A stretch of DNA of 13,181 nucleotides from CAYLLN01 sp036496265. Its GTDB lineage: Bacteria > Planctomycetota > Planctomycetia > Pirellulales > Pirellulaceae. The stretch's first letter is position 1; the number at the start of each line of letters is the position of its first letter. The notes beneath the pieces are model-generated. The model saw nothing but the letters and a program-made list of their open reading frames with translations, searched no databases and was not told the origin of the DNA. The stretch covers positions 1 to 13,181 of the forward strand of contig DASXLL010000032.1 of assembly GCA_036496265.1 (NCBI GenBank), in the 5' to 3' direction. Shown piece by piece: positions 1 to 7,229 of this stretch. The position numbers and the translations under genes were made by a program.

Positions 1-126
1 GAAGTCTCACACTATGATCTGGCCGCGACGGTAGAATCTATCAACGAACGTCCACGGAAATGTCTCAATTACCAAACTCCCAGCGAGGTTTTCTTCGGTA
101 ATTCCAACTCTCGCCGTTGCGATTGA
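1..126 (+). CDS. IS30-family transposase, C-terminal end (partial, cut by window edge)
   Basis: Frame 1 is open from the first base to a TGA at 124-126 and encodes 41 residues. The stretch NERPRKCLNYQTPSEVFF matches the characteristic C-terminus of IS30-family DDE transposases (N-x-R-P-R-K-x-L-x-Y-x-T-P-x-E-V-F). These enzymes cut and join insertion-sequence ends. The conserved tail lies after the last catalytic Glu, so the catalytic core is outside the window and I cannot say whether the copy is intact. The stop lies only 16 bp from the stop of the convergent recombinase gene. The terminal inverted repeat of the IS, usually within tens of bases after the stop, would therefore have to fall at or inside the recombinase 3' end. 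I could not identify that repeat without the other end. It is either a complete IS abutting the integrase or an old remnant. Confidence 0.85.
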   Translation, partial: EVSHYDLAATVESINERPRKCLNYQTPSEVFFGNSNSRRCD

Positions 127-142
127 GATTGGATCGTGCCAG

Positions 143-1180
143 TTATGCGGACGCTTCAGTTGAAGCATCTGCGGTAGAAGCCTTCGGCATGGACGCCGAG
201 GCTCGTATCGCCGCCTCCCGCATGTGGTCTGAATCCTTTAGAAGATGACCATAGACTTTATAGATCATCGTCAAATCCGCGTGCCCCGCAAGTGTCGCCA
301 TCGTGACGGGATCGATTTTCCCTTTAGTCAGCCCGTGGTGAATGTAGCTGTGGCGAAACCAGTAGAGGACCGGACGGTAGCCGAGCGTGTCTTTCATTCT
401 GCCGAACCTGCACCCGATGGACATCGCCGTCCACGGTTCCCCACGGGTATTTCTCAGAAGCGGACCCTCAGGATACTTCACCGCTTGCCTAGCAAGTATC
501 GCGTAGCACTCGTCATCCAAGAAAATGACCCTCGCCCGCTTCTTCCCCTTGGCTTCCTTCTTTGGGAAGACCACGGTTTTGTTTTTCTGAATGTGCCGCT
601 TCTCGATCCTCGTCAGCTCTTGAGGGCGGGCTCCCGTTTTCCAGGCGATCAGCAACACATCCTTGAAGGATTGGTCCTTCACCAGCTTGAGGATTGCAGC
701 ATACTCCTCAGCCGACAGAACACGGTTTCTCGATTCTGGCGTTGGCTTGTCCAAACCACGAACAGGATTGACGGTAAGCCCTGCCTTCTTATTCGCCCAA
801 TTAAACGCCCTACGGATAGCGGTGACCATTCCAGCTTTGTATGTCGGACCCCATTCGTCGTGGCTTCCGAGCCATGTTTCAACCGTTGCCGCGTTGAGAT
901 CCACGATCCGGCAATTGGGAACTCCGTCCTTGAACCTTTGGAGAGCCGCACGATACCATTCATAGCTGGCGGGACGGTGTTTCTCGGTCCATTCCAAGAA
1001 CGCATCCAGTACCGCCCAAACGGTGTCAGAAGGGGCGATGACGGCCTTGTTCGCCATCAGCTCATGAAAGCGGTCCTTGGCCTCTTTCTTGTCAGCTCCG
1101 AGGTTATGGCGAGTACCATTGATCGTCACGAACCATGCATTTCGTTCCTTCCGCCACCACGGTTTCGGATTTCTGGCCAT
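143..1180 (-). CDS. Tyrosine recombinase / phage-type integrase
   Basis: This 345-residue protein is a tyrosine recombinase that would catalyse site-specific strand exchange. Residues 1-45 are a basic, Trp-rich arm-binding-like region, 50-145 a SAM-like core-binding domain (the ETWLGSHDEW...AFNWANKKG region), and 155-320 the catalytic domain. Visible catalytic residues are Arg185 (TGARPQEL), a Lys-rich beta-hairpin near 208-216, Arg276 (YWFRHSY), His300 (LAGH) and the nucleophile Tyr310 (VYGHL). The first His of the usual HxxR box is Tyr273, a variant I recall as common in planctomycete integrases. The C-terminal tail after about 325 is Ala/Ser/Thr-rich and low complexity. ATG at 1180 has only a weak purine stretch upstream. 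It converges on an IS30 transposase end and starts 77 bp from a tRNA-Arg, which fits the integrase of an island or prophage extending leftwards. The gene is visibly less GC-rich than the genes to the right. Confidence 0.93.
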   Translation of the reverse strand: MARNPKPWWRKERNAWFVTINGTRHNLGADKKEAKDRFHELMANKAVIAPSDTVWAVLDAFLEWTEKHRPASYEWYRAALQRFKDGVPNCRIVDLNAATVETWLGSHDEWGPTYKAGMVTAIRRAFNWANKKAGLTVNPVRGLDKPTPESRNRVLSAEEYAAILKLVKDQSFKDVLLIAWKTGARPQELTRIEKRHIQKNKTVVFPKKEAKGKKRARVIFLDDECYAILARQAVKYPEGPLLRNTRGEPWTAMSIGCRFGRMKDTLGYRPVLYWFRHSYIHHGLTKGKIDPVTMATLAGHADLTMIYKVYGHLLKDSDHMREAAIRASASMPKASTADASTEASA

Positions 1181-1257
1181 GTTTCACTCATCAGGAAAGA
1201 GTCGGATTCAGTACCGATTCTATCCCCAAAGGATTGAAAAAGCCAATAAAACCACAT

Positions 1258-1331
1258 GCCCTCGTAGCTCAGCTGGATAGAGCAAAGGATTTCTAATCCT
1301 TAGGTCGCGTGTTCGAATCACGCCGGGGGTA
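1258..1331 (+). tRNA. tRNA-Arg (anticodon UCU)
   Basis: The sequence folds as a full cloverleaf. The acceptor arms are GCCCTCG and CGGGGGT (one G-U at position 1-72 and one internal wobble). The D arm is GCTC/GAGC, the anticodon stem AAGGA/TCCTT encloses loop TTTCTAA with anticodon TCT, and the T arm GCGTG/CACGC encloses TTCGAAT. The discriminator base is A at 1331. CCA is not encoded (the next bases are CTC), so it must be added after transcription. It reads AGA and AGG by wobble. It lies between a recombinase start and the stop of a convergent gene 30 bp away, and tRNA genes of this kind are common integration targets. Confidence 0.95.
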
Positions 1332-1361
1332 CTCCCATTGTGTCTCGACCATGGCAACCAG

Positions 1362-4121
1362 CTATTCAAGTTTCTCACGTTCCTTTTCCTGGTCGTCATC
1401 GTCCTCCTCCACGACTGAAATGGCCCAGGCGGGATAGGTATCATCGCGGCCGCGGGCGGCGTGCCAGAGAATGCGGTTGAGGGTGTCTTCGTCGGCGGCG
1501 TCAATGTCGTCGAGCGGCTGCTTGATGGACATCTCGGCCCAGTAGCGCTGCCGTGGGTCACGAATACTGGCGAGCGGCGGATTGAGCTGGTCGAGCGGAA
1601 TGATGTTGGGGACGCCGTTGTAGGGCGTGAAATCCGGCTTGTCGGTGAAGCAACTGGCCATGGGCGTCGCGGACGCATCGAACTGGTTCATTGGCGGAAG
1701 GCCCAGAATGAGCTCCATCGTGCGGACCATGCTGGTCTGGTTGTACTGCGTGCTATCGAGGTCGCCGCGGCGCGTGTAAGGGCTGATTACGAGTGCGACC
1801 GTGCGGTGGCCATCGATATGGTCGAAGCCGTTTTGGGGATCGTCTTGAACGACAAAAATGGCGGTTTCCGGCCAGTATTTGCTGTGACTGACGGCTTCGA
1901 CGATTTGGCCCAGGGCGAGGTCGTTGTCGGCGACAGTCGCGGCTGGCATGGGCGTCCCGGGGCGAGTGCCGGCGGTATGATCATTCGGCAGCAGCATGAT
2001 CATGAAGTTCGGCAGATCGCCGTTTTTCTCATAGTTCTTCAGCTCGTTGATAAACTGCTCGGCACGGTGCACATCGGGCACAGTACCCCCAAAGCCAGCG
2101 GCTGTGGGGCAGATGTATGGCTGGATGGTTTTGATCGCCGCCGTGGAGCGGATGTTGATTTCGCCGCGCTTCTCAGTAAAGTCGCGGTAGCAGTTCAGAA
2201 AATTCGGCTTGGGCTTTTTGGTGGGATCTTTCCACTCGATCGTGGTCTGTGTGAACTCGCCATAGACGCGGAGTGTTTTTTTGTGGGCCAGCACGTTGTC
2301 CCAAATGAAGCCGGTTGGCGCGTAGGCCATGGCGTCGCCGCCCCAATAGGGATAGCTGCGGGGCCAGCCGCCGAATGATTTTTCAAGGTAGTCGGTAACA
2401 TAGGCTTCATTGGTCCACTGATGGCCGTCGGCGCTGAGCACGCCGCTGCAATAAAAATTGTCGAGCAGCACGAACTCATCCACGATTTTGTGGTGGTTGG
2501 GCGTCACCTCGCGCCCATAGATACACAGCGAGGGATCGCCTTCGCCTCGTTCAATATCGCCAAAAACCTGATCGTAGGTGCGGTTCTCCTTGATGATGTA
2601 CAGAACGTGCTTAATGACCGAAGGCTCACCGTGGCGCTCTGGGATCGGCCGCGGGAGTTGGTCGGGACGGGGCGACGCGAGGGCACTGATTGACTCGGTA
2701 AGCCGGTTGTTGGCGAGAACAGTTTGCGTTTGTTCGGCGAGCTGTGAAATGCTGGGTAGTCCGATCATGGAGACGCTGCCCAGGTAGTCATGCGAGTTGT
2801 AGCCAAACGCTTCTTTGCCGGCGCCTTTCCGAGTGCCTTTCCAATCTTGATTGCGGGAACCGGTGCCTTTGACGTTGGCCACGTAAAGCTCGCCGCTCTT
2901 GGCGTTGAGGGCGATCCCCGCGGGATACCAGCCAGTGGGAAAGCAGCCAAGGAGCTTGCTCTTGCCGGGACTAAACTCGATCACGGCGACGGCGTTGTTC
3001 GTTCCATTTGATACGTAAGCCGTTTTGCCGTCGGGGCTGATCGCGATCGCATTAGGCGTGCTCCCAAACAGCAGTTTTTCGGCCGGCCGCGTCGATATCG
3101 TCTCCACGACCTTGTTGCTTGATGCCTCGATCACCGAAATCGTGTCGCTGTTGGCATTCGCGACGAGGACGTGCCGCCCATCGGGCGTCGCGGCGATACC
3201 GCTGGGATGAAGACCGACTGGTATTTGCGCGATTTCGCGAGCGGCAGTCAGATCAACGACCGACACAGAGCCCTCAGAAGCAATATGGCGGACAGGATCG
3301 ACGATGACGTGCCCCGCTGTGCCCGATTCGGCTGTCGTATCGGACTTGCTCGGATGCCGGCCAGCCCAGTTCGTTACATACGCCAAGTTGCCGACGAGCG
3401 CCACGGCGTACGGCGCATTGCCAACCGAGATTTCGTGGACGATCTTGCCCGTGGAGAGGTCAATTTCTGCCAGAGAATTCCGCATATTGCAAACACCCCA
3501 GAGCGTCTTGCCCGCCGCGTCGATGGCCAGGCCGCCAGCGGCATTCTTCGCGTCGGAATCGTTCTTGGCGGTCTGCTTTTTCGGCTCCTGAGGACCCGCG
3601 GGGCCCGCCGCGACATCGTCTCCTCGCGGAGCGCTGAGCGAGGGAATGCGAATCGGAGTCTTCGTCTCGAGCTCTCCATGGTCCTCGACGTCGAAAACAG
3701 CGATTGAGCCGCGAATGCTGGAGGCGTAAAGCCTTTTCCCGTTAGGCGAAAACACCAAGCCGCAAAAACTGCCGCCACCATGCGAGACACGGGATGCAAT
3801 CTTGCCGGTCTTTGGGTCAATCAACGTCACTTTGCTGTTTTCCAGCACAGCCAACCAGCGGCCATCCGGCGACAATGCCACATCGGTCGGTCGGCCGCTG
3901 AACGTGACTTGCCGGCCGGCCGGCGAAAGCACCTGGTTCGTGGGGACGACGATTTTGCCGTCGGCTGAGTCGCCCGTGCGGAGCTGGTCATAGTTCGGGC
4001 CGGAGATTTTTGCCGAGGGAGGAGAGGCGTCTTGCGATCGTGCCGAGCAAACGAGCAGCAAGATCAGCGGTATGACCAGGCAGTGGTGGGCAAAGCCCAT
4101 CCTACGAAGATGGCAATTCAT
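1362..4121 (-). CDS. Secreted YVTN/YncE beta-propeller fused to a phosphoesterase (AcpA/phospholipase C-like) domain
   Basis: This is a 919-residue exported protein. Residues 1-30 form a signal peptide (basic start, hydrophobic core at 14-25, likely cut near SARSQ). Residues 70-460 form a beta-propeller with repeated SPDG/TPDG-x-x-x-x-V-x-N blades, for example at 310-345 and 360-385. Residues 500-830 are an alkaline-phosphatase-superfamily phosphoesterase domain: ENRTYDQVFGD at 512-522, NDH at 713-715, and the metal-site block DDPQNGFDHIDGHR at 760-773. Family knowledge suggests a metal-dependent phosphate ester hydrolase acting in the periplasm or on the surface, but the substrate is unknown. 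The tail from 905 is strongly charged (run of Asp/Glu then Lys/Glu). It is the last gene of a minus-strand operon, 60 bp after the HTTM gene. AAGGG about 10 bases upstream is a weak ribosome site for the ATG at 4121. An internal Met8 is an alternative start. Confidence 0.9.
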   Translation of the reverse strand: MNCHLRRMGFAHHCLVIPLILLLVCSARSQDASPPSAKISGPNYDQLRTGDSADGKIVVPTNQVLSPAGRQVTFSGRPTDVALSPDGRWLAVLENSKVTLIDPKTGKIASRVSHGGGSFCGLVFSPNGKRLYASSIRGSIAVFDVEDHGELETKTPIRIPSLSAPRGDDVAAGPAGPQEPKKQTAKNDSDAKNAAGGLAIDAAGKTLWGVCNMRNSLAEIDLSTGKIVHEISVGNAPYAVALVGNLAYVTNWAGRHPSKSDTTAESGTAGHVIVDPVRHIASEGSVSVVDLTAAREIAQIPVGLHPSGIAATPDGRHVLVANANSDTISVIEASSNKVVETISTRPAEKLLFGSTPNAIAISPDGKTAYVSNGTNNAVAVIEFSPGKSKLLGCFPTGWYPAGIALNAKSGELYVANVKGTGSRNQDWKGTRKGAGKEAFGYNSHDYLGSVSMIGLPSISQLAEQTQTVLANNRLTESISALASPRPDQLPRPIPERHGEPSVIKHVLYIIKENRTYDQVFGDIERGEGDPSLCIYGREVTPNHHKIVDEFVLLDNFYCSGVLSADGHQWTNEAYVTDYLEKSFGGWPRSYPYWGGDAMAYAPTGFIWDNVLAHKKTLRVYGEFTQTTIEWKDPTKKPKPNFLNCYRDFTEKRGEINIRSTAAIKTIQPYICPTAAGFGGTVPDVHRAEQFINELKNYEKNGDLPNFMIMLLPNDHTAGTRPGTPMPAATVADNDLALGQIVEAVSHSKYWPETAIFVVQDDPQNGFDHIDGHRTVALVISPYTRRGDLDSTQYNQTSMVRTMELILGLPPMNQFDASATPMASCFTDKPDFTPYNGVPNIIPLDQLNPPLASIRDPRQRYWAEMSIKQPLDDIDAADEDTLNRILWHAARGRDDTYPAWAISVVEEDDDDQEKEREKLE

Positions 4122-4181
4122 TGGTCGGCCCTTGGCACATCAAAGCGGAAACAGGGTCAAGATAACGGCGCAGCGCGGCGA

Positions 4182-5150
4182 TTAACAGGCGTTTTGCGAG
4201 CCAAGGCGCCGATGGGCAATGCCGCGCTTGGCTCCCCACGAAAAATCGCTCGGCGAAACGAACGAAATCCAGCCGCAGAGCATGAGCCAGTGGAACAGAA
4301 ACAGGTTCATCGTCCATTCGTTGGCCAAATGGAAGAAAACAACGATGATGAGACAAACCAATCGTGTTTCGCGAAACCAAATAAAAAACGGCGCGAGCGT
4401 TTCCGCCAGCAGAACCGACCACGTGATGCAGACAACGACCCAAGGCGTGTCAAAGACCCAAGCCGGGACGTAAAACCGCCCAAAAAGATCGTCGAGCCGG
4501 CTGACGTAGTACAGGGCGCTGCCGTTGAGCCACATCGTGCCGCCAAGCTTAATCAGGCCCGACGACAAGAACAGCGCAGCCATTTCGATTTGGAATAGAC
4601 GCAGAGGCCAGCCAGGGGCCAGATAACGATCAGGGCTCGTCGGGGTGCCATGCCACCAGCGGCGAATGAGCGAATTGACCGACCAACATTGCCCGCTCGG
4701 CAACAAAATCACGAAGAAGCTCAGCATCCGCATCAGGACGTCTTCGCCGTCGTCGATCAAGTCGTTGCGAATTTGGAAGGACACGATCCAGGCGAACAAC
4801 AGCAATGCATTCACCCGCGGTAGCAAGCCGATCAGCAGCGCTATCGCATGAGCCACAGCCAGGAGCCAACAGATGTGAATCGCGGCGGAGGTTTGCGGTG
4901 TGTAAGCCAGGATCGAGAGCGAATACGGGTGGGCAATTCGGAGGGCAGCCTCCAGCGGCAGCACGCCTTTATCGGTGAAAAAACGATCCAGGTCCGGATA
5001 GAGAACCGCAAAGTGAATCAGAACCAGCGATGCGAACGCGATCCGAATTGCCGCACAAACGCGGGCGTCGCACGGTTCATGAAAGAACCGCTGCCAGCCG
5101 CGAGTGAACGCGGCCCAGGTCGATCGCAGGTTCCACGGGGCGGGATTCAT
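4182..5150 (-). CDS. HTTM-domain multi-pass membrane protein (vitamin K-dependent gamma-carboxylase related)
   Basis: This is a 322-residue integral membrane protein with about six to eight hydrophobic segments (around 32-50, 88-125, 138-152, 182-200, 235-258, 264-290). HTTM hallmarks are visible. There is a G-E-D-x-L-x-R block before a membrane helix at 135-141 with S-V-N-S-L after it (157-161), then LFLSSGLIKLGGTMWLNGSA at 193-212 followed by LYY, and the late FHLANEWTMNLFLFHW segment at 273-288. The family is distantly related to the membrane part of gamma-glutamyl carboxylase, but its bacterial reaction is not established. I chose the ATG at 5150 over the longer frame to 5216 because it overlaps the TGA of the upstream gene as ATGA, which implies translational coupling. 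The longer reading would also run through the coding end of that gene. Confidence 0.85.
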   Translation of the reverse strand: MNPAPWNLRSTWAAFTRGWQRFFHEPCDARVCAAIRIAFASLVLIHFAVLYPDLDRFFTDKGVLPLEAALRIAHPYSLSILAYTPQTSAAIHICWLLAVAHAIALLIGLLPRVNALLLFAWIVSFQIRNDLIDDGEDVLMRMLSFFVILLPSGQCWSVNSLIRRWWHGTPTSPDRYLAPGWPLRLFQIEMAALFLSSGLIKLGGTMWLNGSALYYVSRLDDLFGRFYVPAWVFDTPWVVVCITWSVLLAETLAPFFIWFRETRLVCLIIVVFFHLANEWTMNLFLFHWLMLCGWISFVSPSDFSWGAKRGIAHRRLGSQNAC

Positions 5151-5671
5151 TCGAACTTCTCGATCGTCAGGACCCAACCCTCGTTGAACGGCATCGGATC
5201 GCGGACGCTCCGCCAAGGCCGCTCACTGGGCGGCGGAGTGATGGCTTCGGTATAGATGACGCGAACCTCCGCGCCTTGATCGGCATTTTCAAAGTCAGGC
5301 CGCGAAGCGCGGGCGATTTCCCTGCACCACGGCTCCCAGGCGGGCGCGCTGGGCTGCAACCATACGTGGTCGTACCACTCGAAGCGTCGATGGCCGACCC
5401 ATTTTTCCCACAGCGAGACCTTGGTCCAATCTGGGCCGTGCCATTCACGATGTTCGCCGTCGCGATACGTGATTTCGGCGCGCAGGCGGTTGTTGATGTG
5501 ATCGGGCTGGGGCGCGAACAGGTTCCATGGGCCTTGTTTAACGCCGAGCCGAACGAGCACCGGCAGGAGCGAATCGCGCAGCGCCGACGGCGACTGCGGC
5601 AGCGTGTCGATGATGACAACTGCCACCACCAGGGCGATAAAGGCGTTGAGGAAGTAGAGTCGCCAGGGCAC
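5147..5671 (-). CDS. Small membrane-anchored partner of the HTTM protein (DUF5819-like)
   Basis: This 174-residue protein has a single hydrophobic N-terminal anchor (residues 7-22), followed by an extracytoplasmic domain. Its signature GPWNLFAPQPDHINNRL at 47-63 resembles the W-x-L-F-x-P-x-P-x-x-x-N motif of small proteins encoded beside HTTM genes. The assignment to DUF5819 is from memory and tentative. The C-terminal half is rich in Trp and charged residues. The start is GTG at 5671 with no Shine-Dalgarno sequence, and I saw no ATG in frame just upstream. It is the first gene of the minus-strand operon and its stop overlaps the HTTM start by ATGA, so the two products are probably made in step and may form a complex. 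Biochemical role unknown. Confidence 0.8.
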   Translation of the reverse strand: MPWRLYFLNAFIALVVAVVIIDTLPQSPSALRDSLLPVLVRLGVKQGPWNLFAPQPDHINNRLRAEITYRDGEHREWHGPDWTKVSLWEKWVGHRRFEWYDHVWLQPSAPAWEPWCREIARASRPDFENADQGAEVRVIYTEAITPPPSERPWRSVRDPMPFNEGWVLTIEKFE

Positions 5672-5782
5672 GGAAGCAGTGAGGGCTGAATGGTGGGTGA
5701 TATAGCGAGAATGACCCGCCTAACAAGTTTAGGACATGCTTGGCACAATGGTGGAAATCGATTTTGCCTGCAAAGCTACAAA

Positions 5783-7138
5783 ATGACTGCAAAAACGCTG
5801 ATTCGCGATTGTCAGGCTGTTTTATCAACCGGCACTGTCAAAACGAATGTCCTCATCGAGGGCGCCAAGATCGTCGCTATCGATGCGGCTGCGCATGCGG
5901 CGGCGGATGAAACCGTGGACGGCCGCGGGCTGCATTTGTTGCCGGGAGTGATCGATGACCAGGTGCATTTTCGCGAGCCGGGACTGACGCACAAGGAGGA
6001 CTTACACACGGCGACACGGGCCTGTGCCAAAGGCGGCGTCACCACCTTTCTGGAAATGCCGAATACGGTGCCCGCGACAATTACGCAGCAGCGACTAAAC
6101 GAAAAACTAGCTTTGGCCGCGAGCAAGTGCCTGGTGAACTTCGGTTTTTATATCGGGGCGACACCGCATAACTTGAAGGAGCTGGCAAAAGCGACGCGTA
6201 CGCCCGGTATCAAGATTTTTATCGGCTCGAGCACGGGCGATTTGCTGGTCGATGATCAGGCGATGCTGGAGGCCATTTTTGCTGAAACGACGCTCCCTAT
6301 TTGCGCTCACTGCGAAGATGAAGCGACGGTGCGGGCGAACGCAGAGGAATATGCCGGCACGACCGACGTCGCCGATCACAGCCGAATTCGCGATCACCGT
6401 GCAGCGCTATTCGGAACCTGGCGCGCGACCGACCTGGCCATTCGCCACGAGCATCGCTTTCACGTGCTGCACGTTTCGACAGGCCGCGAAACGGATTTGC
6501 TGGCCGCTCATCACGATTTGATCACCGCCGAGGCCTGTCCGCATCATTTGTTCTTCAACACAGACGATTACGCTCGCCTGGGAACGCTGGTGCAGATGAA
6601 TCCCTCGCTGAAAACGGCGGACGATAACCGTCGCTTGTGGCAGGCGCTTCTCGATGGCCGCATTCAGGTGATCGCGACGGACCATGCACCGCATACGCTC
6701 GAAGAAAAGCGAAAGCCGTATTCGCCGGGGCACGGCGGCTCGCCGTCGGGGCTCCCGGCGGTCGAAAACTCGCTGGCCTTGATGCTGAACGAGGTGAATC
6801 GCGGCCGCTGCACGATCGAGCAAGTGGCACACTGGATGTGCGACGCACCAGCCCGCGTCTGGGACATCGTCAACAAAGGCCGCATCGCCCCCGGCTACGA
6901 CGCCGACCTGGTCCTTGTCGATTTGCAGAAGTCCGCGACAATCCGCAATAGCGAACAGGAGACCAAAAGCCGCTGGTCGCCCTGGGATGGTGTCACGCTC
7001 ACCGGCTGGCCCGTGCGTACCTGGGTCATGGGCCGCGAGGTTTTTCGAGACGGCCGCATTGATGATTCCGTCCGCGGTCACGAAGCAATCTTTGACCACC
7101 AGCGTGGTGGCTACTGGAAGACACAAAATGACGAATGA
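5783..7138 (+). CDS. pyrC: Dihydroorotase (class I-like, Gln in place of first metal His)
   Basis: This 451-residue cytosolic amidohydrolase would interconvert carbamoyl-aspartate and dihydroorotate in de novo pyrimidine synthesis. Metal and active-site positions are largely present: DDQVHFREPG at 58-67, the carboxylatable Lys144 (GIKIFIGSSTG), His176 (AHCEDE), His230 (LHVSTGRE) and Asp300 (ATDHAPH). The usual D-x-H-x-H motif reads D58-x-Q60-x-H62, so the first His is Gln. I recall the same DDQVHFREPGLTHK form in Bacteroidetes dihydroorotases, so this may be a genuine subgroup and not a dead paralogue. I chose ATG at 5783 because homology begins at MTAKTLIRDC, and the 31 residues of the longer frame do not fit. 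The last residues and the TGA stop are encoded inside an intergenic heptamer repeat. It is divergent from the HTTM operon across 111 bp. No clear ribosome site or promoter was found. Confidence 0.92.
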   Translation: MTAKTLIRDCQAVLSTGTVKTNVLIEGAKIVAIDAAAHAAADETVDGRGLHLLPGVIDDQVHFREPGLTHKEDLHTATRACAKGGVTTFLEMPNTVPATITQQRLNEKLALAASKCLVNFGFYIGATPHNLKELAKATRTPGIKIFIGSSTGDLLVDDQAMLEAIFAETTLPICAHCEDEATVRANAEEYAGTTDVADHSRIRDHRAALFGTWRATDLAIRHEHRFHVLHVSTGRETDLLAAHHDLITAEACPHHLFFNTDDYARLGTLVQMNPSLKTADDNRRLWQALLDGRIQVIATDHAPHTLEEKRKPYSPGHGGSPSGLPAVENSLALMLNEVNRGRCTIEQVAHWMCDAPARVWDIVNKGRIAPGYDADLVLVDLQKSATIRNSEQETKSRWSPWDGVTLTGWPVRTWVMGREVFRDGRIDDSVRGHEAIFDHQRGGYWKTQNDE

Positions 7139-7213
7139 CGAAGCACGAATGACCAACAATCACGTGTTATTCGCGCATCCTCATTGGTCATTCGGATTTC
7201 GTCATTCGTCATT
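7127..7213. repeat. Inverted repeat built of 7-nt units (AATGACG family)
   Basis: The left arm at 7127-7156 consists of four heptamers of type AATGACG (the third is degenerate, AAGCACG) ending in AA. The right arm at 7184-7213 is its reverse complement with three mismatches in 30, all in the degenerate unit. The 27-base loop is unrelated. The transcript could form a long hairpin. The left arm supplies the end of the dihydroorotase frame including its TGA, and the right arm ends 16 bases before the next ATG. A further right-arm copy lies at 8703-8732. No T-run follows, so it is not an obvious intrinsic terminator. Confidence 0.93.
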
Positions 7214-7229
7214 ATCATTCTGAGGAAAA

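Noticed and set aside
245..1237. Long plus-strand frame of 330 codons over the integrase
   Set aside because: It is antisense to a clear tyrosine recombinase, has no recognisable domain and no ribosome site. It is a shadow of the real gene.
1332..1361. Intrinsic terminator between the tRNA and the convergent phosphoesterase gene
   Set aside because: The 30-bp gap has no stem followed by a T-run on either strand.
1461..2378. Plus-strand frame of 305 codons over the phosphoesterase gene
   Set aside because: Antisense to a well-supported gene; its Val/Gly/Arg-rich composition is typical of a GC-rich shadow frame.
4032..4598. Plus-strand frame of 188 codons across the phosphoesterase/HTTM junction
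   Set aside because: Spans two real minus-strand genes, is Lys/Arg/Gln-rich without domain structure, and is absent from any operon logic.
5672..5782. Divergent promoter between the HTTM operon and the dihydroorotase
   Set aside because: A promoter must be there, but I found no pair of boxes with acceptable sequence and spacing. TTGGCA near 5750 has no -10 match.
6407..7159. Minus-strand frame of 250 codons over the dihydroorotase
   Set aside because: Antisense to a conserved enzyme, and its start lies in the heptamer repeat.
7127..7213. CRISPR-like repeat array
   Set aside because: Repeats are two inverted arms of 7-nt units with no regular spacers and no cas genes nearby.
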